64,000 bases of DNA from Mallotus nudiflorus (lineage: Eukaryota > Streptophyta > Magnoliopsida > Malpighiales > Euphorbiaceae): the NCBI GenBank assembly GCA_947683625.1, contig CANTUR010000381.1:744001-808000 (forward strand), written 5' to 3'. Position numbers and translations under genes: made by a program. How positions within the stretch are numbered: position 1 is the first letter of the stretch; each line of letters opens with the position of its first letter. A model generated the notes under the pieces. The model searched no databases, had not been told where the DNA came from, and saw only the letters and a list, made by a program, of their open reading frames with translations. This document shows positions 1-11,341 of this stretch, one piece after another.

Positions 1-679
1 CAGTGTAAGTACATAGCAAACTTATTAGTAATAAACTGTAATTGACATGAGTTGTGAGAACTTATCTATAGTGATGTCAAAGAACATCTAGATCTCATTT
101 TAAGGAGGATAAGGGCACGTTATGTAATGAGGTGACTACCCATACCATTGGTGAGGCTTTTGGTAGTATTAATCTTGGGGACTTAATGGTTCAGCCATCT
201 TTGTCTTTACTTAGGATGGATATCCTTAGTAAAGTAGTGAGTTTTGATTTGCCTAGACCTAGCTTTCCTCAGTCGAGTGTTGCTCCTATTGATGCTACCC
301 ATGGTCATGTTTTCCACTTATTCCTACATGTGTTTCATTTATTTAGTGAGTGGTGATTGACTTATTTATTTGCTTTTGTAGATTCATGTCTCCTTTGGCC
401 AGTACTGGTATACTATTATTAGGAATGCGCAATAGTGCTTTTTGGAGTTTACTACCATTCAAAAGGTATGCCTTCTTTATTGTACCTACTTATTTTATGC
501 ACACTATATGAGTGTATGTTATACAATATGTAATGTAGGTTGAACACCATCTCGCTAGTCATGAATGGGAGTGGGAGCACATAGTTTATTGTGATTGCAT
601 TAGTGAGCTAGAGTCATGGCTAGCATCCTTTGGGATGAATGATGATGAGTTAGGATCAAACAATGGGATGGGTAAGTAG
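1..679 (+). pseudogene. Antisense extra ORF of element A (PMD-type protein, C-terminal exons only)
   Basis: This is the 3' part of a plus-strand gene lying antisense to A's gag-pol. It aligns with positions from about 9961 to 10619 in element B, where the upstream PMD domain is present. Three coding-like blocks are visible: about 60-350 (contains FGSINLGDLMVQPSLSLLRM), 382-475 after an acceptor at 380-381, and 539-679 after an acceptor at 537-538, ending MNDDELGSNNGMGK then TAG at 677-679. A good donor GT lies at 476-477, giving a very short intron (63 bp). Stops and frameshifts remain in the first block. Function is unknown; PMD proteins occur both in transposons and in domesticated plant genes. 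The 5' exons lie left of the window. Confidence 0.7.
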
Positions 680-1356
680 GATTAGTGCTTGCTTTTGATG
701 GTAGCCATGACTGATGTAGTTGTTTTAGGAGCTACGTGTAGGACTTTTGGCCTATGGTTCACTTTGTTGTATTATTTTCCTGAGGTTATGGACTCTCGGT
801 GTTGTATTTGGGCATTCATCCCGCATGCTGTATGATGCTTGTTTGATGATGATTGTATATGCTTCTTGCTATGTATTATTGACGATGATGTTTGCCTTTG
901 CTATTGTTTGCCTCTTTCTTTTTTTTTGTCTAAGGCATCTCCTTTTAGAGATTTTCATACTTAGTTGGGCTTTTTTTTTATGACTTCTATGATACTAGCT
1001 GGTCTCAAGGAGAGAGCTCAATGAAGATGGTAAGAACCGTGGTTATGTAATGAAAGAAAATGCAAAGCATGCTTGATGCAATTCATGACTATAAAATGTG
1101 TTGCACTTTTCAAAAATATTTTGCATAAATTGGCAATCATTTAAGAAAAGCATAGGTGCATTCGTACAAATTTTGAACTTGAGGTTACCCCTGTCCTTTT
1201 CTACCTTCTCAGGTTTTCTAGTTAAGTATTCTCTCTCTTTCTTTAATTTTTGCCTAAGCTACCATTTTTAGGTTTTCAACTCAGTAGGAAGTCCTTAACT
1301 TTTTCTTGAGCTACCATTTTTAGGTTTTTAACTCAGTGGGATGATTTTCTTATACC
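680..1356. other. Spacer between antisense ORF and pol of element A
   Basis: No gene recognised. The stretch is T-rich and aligns with 10620-11341 of element B, so it is part of the element. The ORF at 747-983 is a leucine- and phenylalanine-rich translation of this T-rich DNA. A similar ORF exists in B (10664-10975), but it looks like a composition effect rather than a conserved gene. Confidence 0.55.
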
Positions 1357-4300
1357 TTAGATGTAGTACTTCTTAATGTGGTATGTATGGATAGATTTAG
1401 AGAATTCATTACTTTTAGAATCGATCAGCTTGATTGCTCCTTGTGATAGGACATGTTTGACCAGGTATGGGCCTTCCTAATTTGGTTTGAATTTCCCTTT
1501 AGGGTCTAGGATGTTCTGTCTTGTTTGATTTAGCACCCAGTCTCTTACTTTCACACTCTTGTGTTTTACTTTTCTATTAAAGGTCTTGGCTAGTTGAGCC
1601 TGATACAACCGTGTGTGGTATAGAGCCTTTAGCCTGTGGCTGTCTAAGAGAGTAAGATTGTCGTGCCTCTATTGAGCCCACTGTACTTCTGGAAATTTAG
1701 ATTTTTTTACTACCTAAAGAGACTTAATCTATGTTTTGACTGAAAGAACTACTTTTGATCCATACACTAGTGAAGAAAAAGTTGATCCTATTGAAGTTTT
1801 GATTGTTGTTTGATACCTTTATAAGGCATAGGACAATTTGTCTGCCCAATCTCGGTAAGTTTGAGTCATCTTTGATAAGATCTTTTTGATATTCTTATTT
1901 GTAGCTTCAAAGGCCCCATTTACTTATGGTCGGTAAGGAGAAGATTTATGATGTTCTACCCTATAAATCCTTATTAGCTCTCGAAATTCCCCTTGGAATT
2001 AGACATAATTGTTAGAGATGATGTGATGGGGGATCCTAATAAATAGAACAAGTTTCTTTTAATGAACTTAGCCACTTGCTTGGCTCCTATCTTTGCAAAT
2101 GATTTTACTTTGAACCATTTTTTAAAGTAGTCATTGCCACCATGATGAATCTGTGTCCGCTTTAGGCTATTAGGTGGATTTCCCCAATTATGTCTAGCCC
2201 CATGTTGAGAAGGCCATGGAGAGGAGATTTAGTGCAATTCTACTGGGGGAAGGTGGCTGACATTCCCATGGATCTAACATTTATGGCATTTCCTTACAAA
2301 TTTGGTGCAATCTTCCATTATCATCATCTAGAAGAACCTTTGTCTGATTAGCTTTTTAGCCATGATTACTCCATTCATGTGTGGACCATAAACACCCTTG
2401 TGTACTTCTTTTATTGCTCTTACATCCTTAATTTCATTTAGACATCAGAGTTGTAAACCATTTGAGGTTCTCCTATATAACACACCCTGGTATAATGTGA
2501 ATTTTGATGTTAGTCGTGGAATGACTACTTTGTCTCTTTCATCTGCTTGATCAATATAGGTTCATTCCTTCAAATATCTTTGGATGTCATAGAACTAGGG
2601 CTTTTCAGCTATTTCTATCTTTTCTATTATGCAATTTTTATACAAGGTTGTCCCTATCTGAGTAGAATCAGAGGCTTTATGGGCATTTTAGATGGTCCTT
2701 CCCATACAGATGCTAGGGAAGCAAGTGCATCTACCATCTGATTATGATTCCTGGGGAGATGAATGAATCTAGATTTTTAGAAGGACATGGTAAGTAGCCT
2801 TAAGTGGTCTAAGTAAGGCCTTAAGTGCTACTCTTTTAATTCCTACTCTTCTGTGGCATGGTTGATTACTATCATGGAATCTTTAAAGATTTTAACTTTT
2901 ATGACATCTAAGGCTATTAGTGCTTCTATTCTAAGTGCTCATGCCTCATATTCTGCTTCATTATTTGTGATTCTAAACTTGAGCTTTTCAATAATTGGCA
3001 CTACTTCACCTTTTGGAGATTATAGTATAACACCGAATCTTATGCTGAATTGATTGGCTGCTCTATTAAAGTACATACGCCATCCTTAGATCTCAATGGC
3101 TTAGCCGAGGTCATCTGGGAAGTCTAGTTGGATTTCTTTTGAGTCTAGAATGGGGTTGAGAGCTAGAAATTCAACTACTACTCTCCCTTTTTTGCCTTTT
3201 TAGTTAGATATTGCACATTGAATTTTGTTAGCAGTACGAGCCACTTGGTAAGTTTCCCCATTAGAGAGGGAGCTTCATAGAGGTACTTCATAGAGGTACT
3301 TCATTGGGTCCATTTTAGACATGGCTTGAATTTTGTAGGATTGAAAGTAGTGTTTGAGTTTCTTCATTGCCCATACCATTGCTAGGCATATCTATTCAAC
3401 TTGGCTGTACTTCTCCTCATATGGCATCATCTTCTTGATTAAGTAGTAGATTGTGTGATATGCTTTCATTTCTCCCTCTTAGGCTAACATTGCTCTGATT
3501 ATGTTCCCTTTGATGGCCAGATACAGGGTTATAGGTATCCCTGGTTTAGGTGGTCTTAGAATTAGTGGGTTAGCTAGGTAGCTTCTGATCTTTTCAAATG
3601 CTAGCTGACATTATTCGTTCTATTCAACTAATTGATCTTTTTTTAGTAGCTTGAAGATCGATTCACACACTGCTGTCAACTTAGTGATGAATCTGCCGAT
3701 GAACTATAATTTCCCTAAAAACCCTATGATTTCCTTCTATGTTTTTGGCACTAGCATCTCTTTTATGGCTTTTACTTCTTTTGGATCCATTTCAATCCCA
3801 TTCTGACTGACAACATATCCCAACATCTTTCTTGTAGTGACCCCGAATACGCAATTCTTTAGATTTAGCCTAAGACTATACTTTTCAACCTTTTTAAGGA
3901 ACTTTTTAAGATCAAAAGGGTATTCTTCCCTAGTTTTTGACTTAACCATCATGTTGTCGATGTATACCTCCACTTCTTTATGTATCATGTCCTGGAAAAT
4001 TATAGTTGCCATTCTTTGGCAGGTTGACCTTGCATTCTTTAGTCTAAAAGAAATTACTCTATAGTAGTAAGTACCCCATTATGTTATGAAAGTTGTCTTT
4101 GCTTTATCGATAATGGCCATTAGGATTTAATTATACCTAGAGAATCCATCCATAAATGAGTACATTGCACATATGGCAGTGCTGTCAACGAGTATGTCGA
4201 TATGAGGTAGTGGGAAATCATCCTTCGGGCAGGCCTTGTTTAGATCTTTATAGTCAACATAGATTCTAATCCTTTTCTATCTTTCTTCAGTACTAGCACC

Positions 4301-4785
4301 ATATTTGCTATCCATTTTGGATAGTCTACTACCTCTAGGAATTTTTCCTTGATATGTTTCTCGATGTCCTCTTTCACTAGTTTGGCCCATTATGGTCTGA
4401 GTCTTCTTAATTTGTATTTTACTGGTTTGCACCCATCTTTGGTAGGAATGAAGTGTTGAGCAATGTCTTTGTTAATACCAGGCATATCATCATACGTCCA
4501 AGCAAATACCTTTGAATATTTTATTAATATTTTTCAATTTTGCTCCTCTCTTCAGGGGTAACATCTTTTAAAATATGTAGAATGCGTGGTTTAAATTCTA
4601 TGCAAATGTTAAATGATTCAGTGCATATGGAATGAATGTCAAATATGCTAATGTTTTGATCAATAAAATGCACATTACCATCAAGAAAGACATTAAATAA
4701 GTAAGAAAAATTATATTTCATTGCATTAACTTTAGACTTCATTATATCATCATTTTAAAAGAAAGAAAAAGTACAAAGATCATCA
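1357..4785 (-). pseudogene. Element A pol remnant: reverse transcriptase, RNase H, integrase
   Basis: Reads right to left. About 4740-4440 is the pre-RT segment (FDIHSICTESFN). About 4400-3640 is reverse transcriptase, including EVEVYIDNMMVKSK at about 3975-3935. RNase H lies at about 3110-2750, and the integrase zinc region and core at about 2460-1950. The C-terminus ends at a TAA at 1357-1359. Many stops and frameshifts break it. The catalytic RT box reads YIDN (3953-3964) where element B has YIDD, so the second metal-binding aspartate is lost; GAC to AAC fits C-to-T decay. The protease and gag of this element continue on the far side of B, from 31079. It cannot encode active enzymes. Confidence 0.85.
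4781..4785. repeat. Target site duplication of element B, left copy (CATCA)
   Basis: CATCA directly precedes the B LTR end TGTGAGG and recurs at 31074-31078 directly after the other LTR end (TATGACA). In uninterrupted element B the matching pol sequence reads GATCATCATTAGCAATG, so removing B and one CATCA restores a continuous A sequence. Confidence 0.9.
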
Positions 4786-6578
4786 TGTGAGGGAATGGTT
4801 ATGTTTATTTTATTTGGGATGTGTAGCAAGTCTTCCCATTTTTTAGGGACATGGCAACTTTACTGAATAGTGACAAATGATTGGTCTTGAGGGGATGAGA
4901 CACTTATGATTTTTTGGAGTTGCCATTTAATTTTTAGAAAATTGGGAAAAGAAAGGGATAACATTAGGTCACTCAATGAGTATTGTCCCCAACAAAGATT
5001 TTTGGATTTAGGGGATCACGTCTACTTTTTGACTATATCTCATTATATGATATTCAATGTATAGCTACTGCAACACCTTAGTTTCAGTAATGAGAGTTTG
5101 TATAGCATTCAGACCGTACATTAGATAGTATAAGATAATAAAGCAAAAAATTTTATTACATCACTTTCTTGATAAAATACATGTGAAAAAGGAAGGATTA
5201 TTGAAAGATAAATCTAATTTGATTGATTTGCAAGAGTAACATGACCATTTACACAGCTTGCTCAATTTCATGAATAATAGGATGATCATGCATGTTCCAA
5301 TGATTATTTATGCTATAATAATGTATGATGATAATATAAAGGATGCATGAGGTCATCATTGGACCGAGAGCATGATGACTCTATTTTGGGATATGAACTT
5401 TTCACATTATTGGCTTTTACGATGTGATTTCATGATTTAAAAAATAGAGGATGCAAAATGATGATGTTAAATAAGCATAATAAAGCATATATTATTCACG
5501 TGGCATGCAAGTTTGCCAATCTTATCACATAAGCACAACAATATTCTCAAATTCCAGTGATAGTACAATAAAATGCAATGCGATGAAATAAATGTGCTAA
5601 AATAATTATGTGGTCCTCAGACTTAACTAAGCTTGTGTGAGTTTTGAAGCTTTAGCTTTGAGAGATTATCAAGATTTCCTCATCGTGAGGTTCAAAATGA
5701 TAGCAGAATGATGCTAGATTGTATACCTTTGAAGCATGCTTTGAAAAAGATGAGGCTTGGTTTAGTGGAAAAGGGATATAATAACCTAAGAGAAAGGCTG
5801 TGGGAAAGCAAAAACTATCTGGAAAGGGGTTTCCAATTCCTTCGATCTTATCTATTTTTGAGTGTGTGTGTTTCGACTTGCTCCCCACTAAAATACAGTG
5901 TGAAGGGGTCTATTTATAGGGAAAATTAGGTCGAATAGGGTGGTAGGGGCATGGTCACACGTGTATAATGAGGATTTTACATGTGGCCATGCACGCACGT
6001 ATGTGTTTTCACATGCACTTTAGCCTTCCATGCACACTTCCTGGGTCTTATGTGTATTGTTCAAGGGTTGGTTCATAAGGTTTTTAGGTCTTCTAGACTT
6101 ATTTCTAGAGTCTATTTTGCCAAATTCAGCCCTAATTTTAGCACGTGACACCTAGGGGCATTTATGTGGACTTTTGAGTGATACACACTAATACTCTTGT
6201 TATGTTAGACCATTCCAAGACCACTTTCAGAGGTTTTAGAGCCTTTTAAATGTCTTTTTGAAGTTCATTTTATAAAAATCAATTTCTATTTTTTCACGAA
6301 GCTGGGTCTTGGTCTAACGAAATGCGCACTGGCCAAACGAACTGAATATTTTAAGAGGAGTTTTCTCGGTATAAACCTCTCATTGTTCTGATAATTTATA
6401 TTTCAAGGTTGAAGCACAACTTAATGGCTAAATGATTGATTTTGCACATTGCTGGGGTCAATTAGGTATTTTAAGGTTGCACACTTTAGAGGTGTTACGA
6501 ATGAGCATAGTCTAATCATCTCAAGGATTTGCTTCATCATTGGACTTTTTTGGAGATAATCAAATTTGAGGTATGACA
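4786..6578 (-). repeat. 3' LTR of element B
   Basis: 1793 bp. The plus strand starts TGTGAGG and ends GGTATGACA, so on the element strand it runs from TGTCATACC to CTCACA. Related copies are at 18930-18992/29307-31073 (its partner), 31393-33203 (D), 37193-39108 (A) and 40572-42374 (E). A minus-strand TATAAATAG box lies at 5910-5918 and is kept in all five LTRs. Confidence 0.93.
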
Positions 6579-6592
6579 GTTGCCCCCTACAT
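6579..6592 (-). other. Polypurine tract of element B
   Basis: Element-strand ATGTAGGGGGCAAC lies immediately upstream of the 3' LTR start TGTCATACC. This is the expected plus-strand priming site for reverse transcription. The equivalent in element E is at 42375-42388. Confidence 0.8.
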
Positions 6593-6835
6593 CACGTGTG
6601 TTGTATAGCCACCTAACACTAGTGTCAATACACATGAAGCAAAATGCAAGATGCAAAAAAGATTATAGCAAGGAGAGAGGTACTTACCTGTGGGTTGTCT
6701 TTCGATGTCTTGTTATGATTTGACTGCTATTATTGTGTTTTGTTTATCACTATTATTCTGTGACTTGGTTATCACACAAGGTGCTATTTAAGACATATGC
6801 AAGCTTATGATTCATGCAAAGTGCATTGGGATTTA

Positions 6836-7505
6836 TATGACTATAACCTTCTTAGGCATCATACAAATGAAGATGCTACTAAGCAAAGAGAGATACGACT
6901 ATAACCTTTTTTGGTGTCACATAAAGGAACATGCGATTATAACCTTTTTAGGTGTCACACAAATAAGGATGCTACTAAGCAATGAAAATGCGACTATAAC
7001 CTTTTTAGGTGTCATGAAATTGAACATGCAACTATAACCTTCTTAGGTATCATATAAATGAACATGCGACTATAACATTCTTAAGTGTCACGCGAATGAG
7101 GATGCTACTAAGCAATGAAAATGTGACTATAACTTTTTTAGGTGTCATGCAAATGAACATCTGACTATAACCTTATTAGGTGTCACACAAGTTAACATGC
7201 GACTATAACCTTCTTAGATGTCACACAAATGAGCATGCGACTATAACCTTCTTAGGTGTTACGCGAATGAACATGTAACTATAAGCTTTTTAGGTGTCAC
7301 ACGAATGAACAAGAGATTGAGCAATGAAAATATAACTATAACCTTCTTAGGTGTCATGAAATTAAAGATGCTATGAGAATTCTCCTAAGCAGTATGGATG
7401 CTCTTAAGTAATGTGAGGATACTTCTAAGCAATGAGAATGCTCTTAAGCAATGTGAGAGTGCTTCTAAGTGGTGTGAGAGTGCTTCTAAGCAATGTGAAT
7501 AAGGT
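6836..7505. repeat. 3' UTR minisatellite of element B
   Basis: Two linked tandem arrays. The first (about 6836-7370) repeats units of roughly 37 or 58 bp centred on CTATAACCTTTTTAGGTGTC, some with an added GATGCTACTAAGCAATGAAA block. The second (about 7380-7505) repeats a unit of about 21 bp with TTCTAAGCAATGTGAGAGTGC. The same two arrays occur in the same place in element E (42780-43560). Short ORFs here are by-products of the repeat. Hypervariable tandem repeats in the 3' UTR are known for Tat/Ogre elements. Confidence 0.9.
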
Positions 7506-8034
7506 AGTAGTGATGATGTAGTGATGATGCAGTAATGATGCTATTAGTTATTATGTTGAGGATGTTATTTTGATGATTTGAAGAAGGATATCCATATAGT
7601 GGATTTTCCTTGCTCTTCTTCTTTCATGAGATGTTGAGTTTTTTTAAGAAAGTGGTTCATATGCAGTGTCTTTGGATAGATGGAGTCCACATTAATGTAC
7701 TTTTATATGAGTTTGGTTCATGTTTTATACTTAAATGGAAGTTTAGGATCATAGAAATGGGTGTGTAAAGTCTTAAAATGTACATAAAACCATAAAAGAG
7801 TGCATGGAAAGGGGAAGTGCGCATGAATATACGTCGAAGGCACGTGGTCACATGCCTAGTGCATGGTCACATGCTTCCTCTCCTCTAGGCCTATTTAAAA
7901 GGCTATTTTAGAGATTTGGGGAGGCTTTGTCCATACTTTTTTGAGTGTTTTTTGACTTTTCTTGACCCTTTTTGTGTTTCAGGTGCTTTTTACTTTATTT
8001 TTTGCTTATGTACTTCCATTTTCTTCTACATAAA
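7506..8034. other. Spacer before the antisense gene of element B
   Basis: No gene recognised. It is T-rich on the plus strand toward its right end, directly upstream of the antisense PMD gene start at 8035, so it could hold that gene's promoter and 5' UTR. I see no convincing TATA box. Confidence 0.4.
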
Positions 8035-10619
8035 ATGGAATTCCATAACATTCCTAAGGGTTTGGAGGACATTTTTATTAATATTAATGTTGAGGGTGAC
8101 TTTATAGAGGCAATTGGAGCTGGGACATCCACTGTATGGACTAGCACATATGGTGCTCAGAGTTCTCAGCCATCCAGGCTTTCTTAAGGAGATCTAATCC
8201 CTGTTGTTTATAGCTTGGAGACTTATGCTTGGGTGCATCATCATTGTGAGGTAGGTCCTTCTTTGCCTTTATTTTCTAAAGCTTGTTCATTGGCTGCTTT
8301 GCTGTTTATTTTGATGTATGAGGTTATTATAGCTGTAGCTCTATAGCTCTTGTTGTAACTGTTCATCTAGCTTTATTATAAATGCTGATGGCTGATAGCT
8401 CATGCTTTACTTTTTTTTATGATTGTTTGCTTCCTGTGATGCTTTTCTTTTTGACCTTTATTATTGTTTTGATCCTGTTAAATGAAAAAGAGAGGGATAT
8501 ATTAGTATGTAGTAGCTGTGCAAATGTTTAATTGCATACTGATTGTTTGTAGCCTTGTATTTATGTTACTGTGCTGCTTAGTAGTTTTGATAGAGTTAGC
8601 ATGTATTATCAGGGTCTCCCGATGTGTGGGAAACAAATGATGTTAGGAAGGGTTTTGATGGAGTCATTGTTGCATTTTTTTACGACTTATATGCATCGAG
8701 TCAAATTGCCATGTATGCATTGATAGAGCGGTAGATGGACATAATGCATACTTTCTATCTACATGTTGGCAGATGACTATTACCCCTTTAGATTTTGCCA
8801 CTATCATAGGCTTGAGCTTTTCTAGAGAGCCTATATCGTTCAGTGAGGAGGAGTGTTCTACTGTTGTGGCAAGGAGGTGCCTCATGATGGATTTGCTTAG
8901 GATGGTCACACTTATGAAGTTTGGTTGCTTGTATCTTACTCATTACACTAAGTTTGTTTCTTCCGTGTGGACTCTATATGATGATGGTCTTGTCTCAGCA
9001 AACCAGTTGGCTCACTACTATTTATTTTATTTGCTGAGTGTTATTATCTTCCTGAACCCTTCAGGTATGGGTGATATGCAATTGCTGTCTATCTTGAGAG
9101 ATTTGGATAGCTTGTTGAGATATTGTTGGGGCACTGCTGGCTTGGCTCATATGTACTCAGGCCTTGATGCAGTATGCCATGGTGGTTTGAGGATCTGCAG
9201 ATGCTTGTTCGTTCTGGACGTAAGTAGGAGTTCTGTTGTCTATTCTTTTACTTTTGGGTTTATTATTTCTAATCCTCTAATTTTAACAAATATGGGCATA
9301 TGAGTTTAGAATTCTCCCTCATCCATCCATTGAGCATTTCTAAGAGGATGGCTTCCCTCATTATTTTAGCTGGATCAAGAAGACTGCTGATTTGATTGAG
9401 GATTGTAAGGTAGCTCAGGACCATATGGGGAAGCTATCCCGCGATCAGGTATGTCTAATTCTTGCTATATTGGTTATTTCTTTATTAGGGATCTTATATT
9501 CATTCTTACCCTTTAAGTGGATTTTTCTTCGCTGGTGGGTGGTGAGGTCTCATTAGATCGTAGAGATGGTGGCTACATGGGAGCTGACAGAGAGGCTGGT
9601 GTTGCTCTCTAGCCTCATTGGTAGAGTGTGGTATCTGGGCTAGCATCATTGGTGGGATGGCCCATATATGAGGAGAGTTCCCATCCCTCCTCTTAATGAC
9701 ATGTTCTAGGGTCGCAAGCTTTGTGGTGATGATCTTGTTATTATTATGATGGGATTCCCCTTTGAGAGCCTTTTGGAGAGTGTGGGTTTTCCTTATGCTA
9801 ATGCATTGATCCCTCAGCTGATTGATGTTGTAGCTAGTGGGACCTTTCCTTCACCTCCACCTTCTCAGGCAAATGCATCTCGTCCTTCAGGTTCAAGGAT
9901 TTGGCCATCATGCTGGTCATTAAGAGTTGCTTCTTCTGATCAGGTAAGTCTTTATTCTTGTTTTGGTGCAAGTATATAGCAAACTTTATTAGTCATAAAT
10001 TGTAATTGATGTGAGTTATGAGAACTTATCTACAACAACATTAAAGAAGATCTGGATATCATTTTAAAGAGGATGAGGGCACATTTCATACTGAGGTGAC
10101 TACCATGCTAGTGGTGTGGCTTTTGGCAATACTACTCTTAGGGACTTGACAGTTCAGCCATCTTTGTCTTTACTTGAGATGGATATCCTCAGTAGAGTAG
10201 TGAGTTTTGATTTGACTAGACCTAGCTTCCCTCAGTTGTGTGTTGCTTCTACTGATGCTACCCATGTTTGTGTTCTCCACTTATTCTTGCCTGTTGAGTT
10301 ATTTGCTTACTTTTTTAGATTCCTATCTCCTCTAGTCAGTACTAGTATACTATTGTAGGGAGTGACCAACAATGCTTTTTGTAGTTTGATACCGCTCCGA
10401 GGGCATGCCTTTTTTATTGTACCTATTTATTTTATGTATATGTTTTATATATGAGTAAATGTTATACAATATGTAATGAAGGTCGAGCACCGTCTTGCTA
10501 TTCTTTAATGGGAGTAGGAGTGTGCAACTTATCATGACTGCATCAATGAGATAGAGTCATGACTATCATCCTCTATAATGAACAATGATGAGTTAGGTTC
10601 AGATGAGGGGGATGATTGA
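8035..10619 (+). pseudogene. Antisense extra ORF of element B: plant mobile domain (PMD) protein, intron-containing, broken
   Basis: Runs opposite to B's gag-pol. The start is chosen at ATG 8035 (MEFHNIPKGLEDIFI). Probable exons: 8035-8250 (contains TYAWVHHHCE; donor GT 8251), 8613-9219 (acceptor AG 8611-8612; donor GT 9220), about 9290-9448 (IWAYEFRILPHPS; donor GT 9449), about 9520-9943 (donor GT 9944), about 10000-10300, 10319-about 10398, and 10482-10619 ending DELGSDEGDD and TGA. Exon 2 carries the PMD hallmark MTITPLDFATIIGLSF with YLFYLLSVIIF and LRDLDSLLRYCWGTAGLAHM. Damage: an in-frame stop in exon 1, a 1-nt frameshift just before MTITP (about 8768), a lost acceptor near 9289 and a donor changed to GC near 10399. 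The biochemical role of such ORFs in Tat elements is unknown. Domain call strong, exon limits approximate. Confidence 0.8.
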
Positions 10620-11341
10620 GTAGGATTAGTGCTTACTTCTAATGGCAACCATGACCGATGTAGTTGTTTTATGAGCTAGGTGTAGGACTTTTGGCTTATG
10701 GTTTGCTTTGTTTTATTATTTTCTCGGGGTTATGGACTATAGGTATTGTATATGGGAGTTTGTCCCACATATTATTTGATTCTTGTATGATGATGTTTGT
10801 ATATGCTTGTTGTTGTGTATCATTGATGATGATATTTGCCATTACTATTGTCTGCCTCTTTTCCCTTTTTTGCCTAAGGCATCTCCTTTTGGAACTTTTT
10901 GCACTTAGCTGGGCTTTCTTTTTCTTTCATTTTTTCCTATGGTGTCTCCTTTCAAAGCTTTTCACACCTAGTTAGGCTCCTCTTTTTTTTTTTGCATCTT
11001 CAATGATAGTAGCAGGTCTTAAAGACAGAGCTCAGAGAAGATGCTAAGAACCATGGTCACGTAATAAATGAAAATGCAAAGCATACTTGATGTAATTCAT
11101 GATGATAAAATATGTTGTATTTTCAAAGACATTTTGTATAAATTGGTAATCATTCTCATTTCACTCTAATCATTTAAGAAAATCAGAGGTGCATTCGTAC
11201 AAATTTCAAACTTGAGGTTACCTTTGTTCTTAACTAGCCTTCTCAGGTTTCAAATTAAGTATTTTCTCTCTTTCCCTAATTTTTTCATGAGCTGCCATTT
11301 TTAGGTTTTCAACTTAGCGGGATGATGATTTTTTTTGTGCC
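10620..11341. other. Spacer between antisense ORF and pol of element B
   Basis: T-rich stretch matching 680-1356 of element A. It contains CATCTCCTTTT repeats (about 10878 and 10944) and no recognisable gene. It separates two convergent transcription units, pol on the minus strand and the PMD gene on the plus strand, so both 3' ends should fall here. Confidence 0.5.

Noticed and set aside
747..983. Possible small membrane protein (also at 10664-10975)
   Set aside because: T-rich spacer after the antisense gene; frames are not conserved between the A and B copies.
4786..6578. Region 4786-31073 read as several independent fragments
   Set aside because: Matching CATCA flanks and LTR ends show one element with C inside it.
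6836..7505. CRISPR-like regular repeats
   Set aside because: Units are degenerate, spacers are not unique and the context is a plant retrotransposon 3' UTR; it is a minisatellite.
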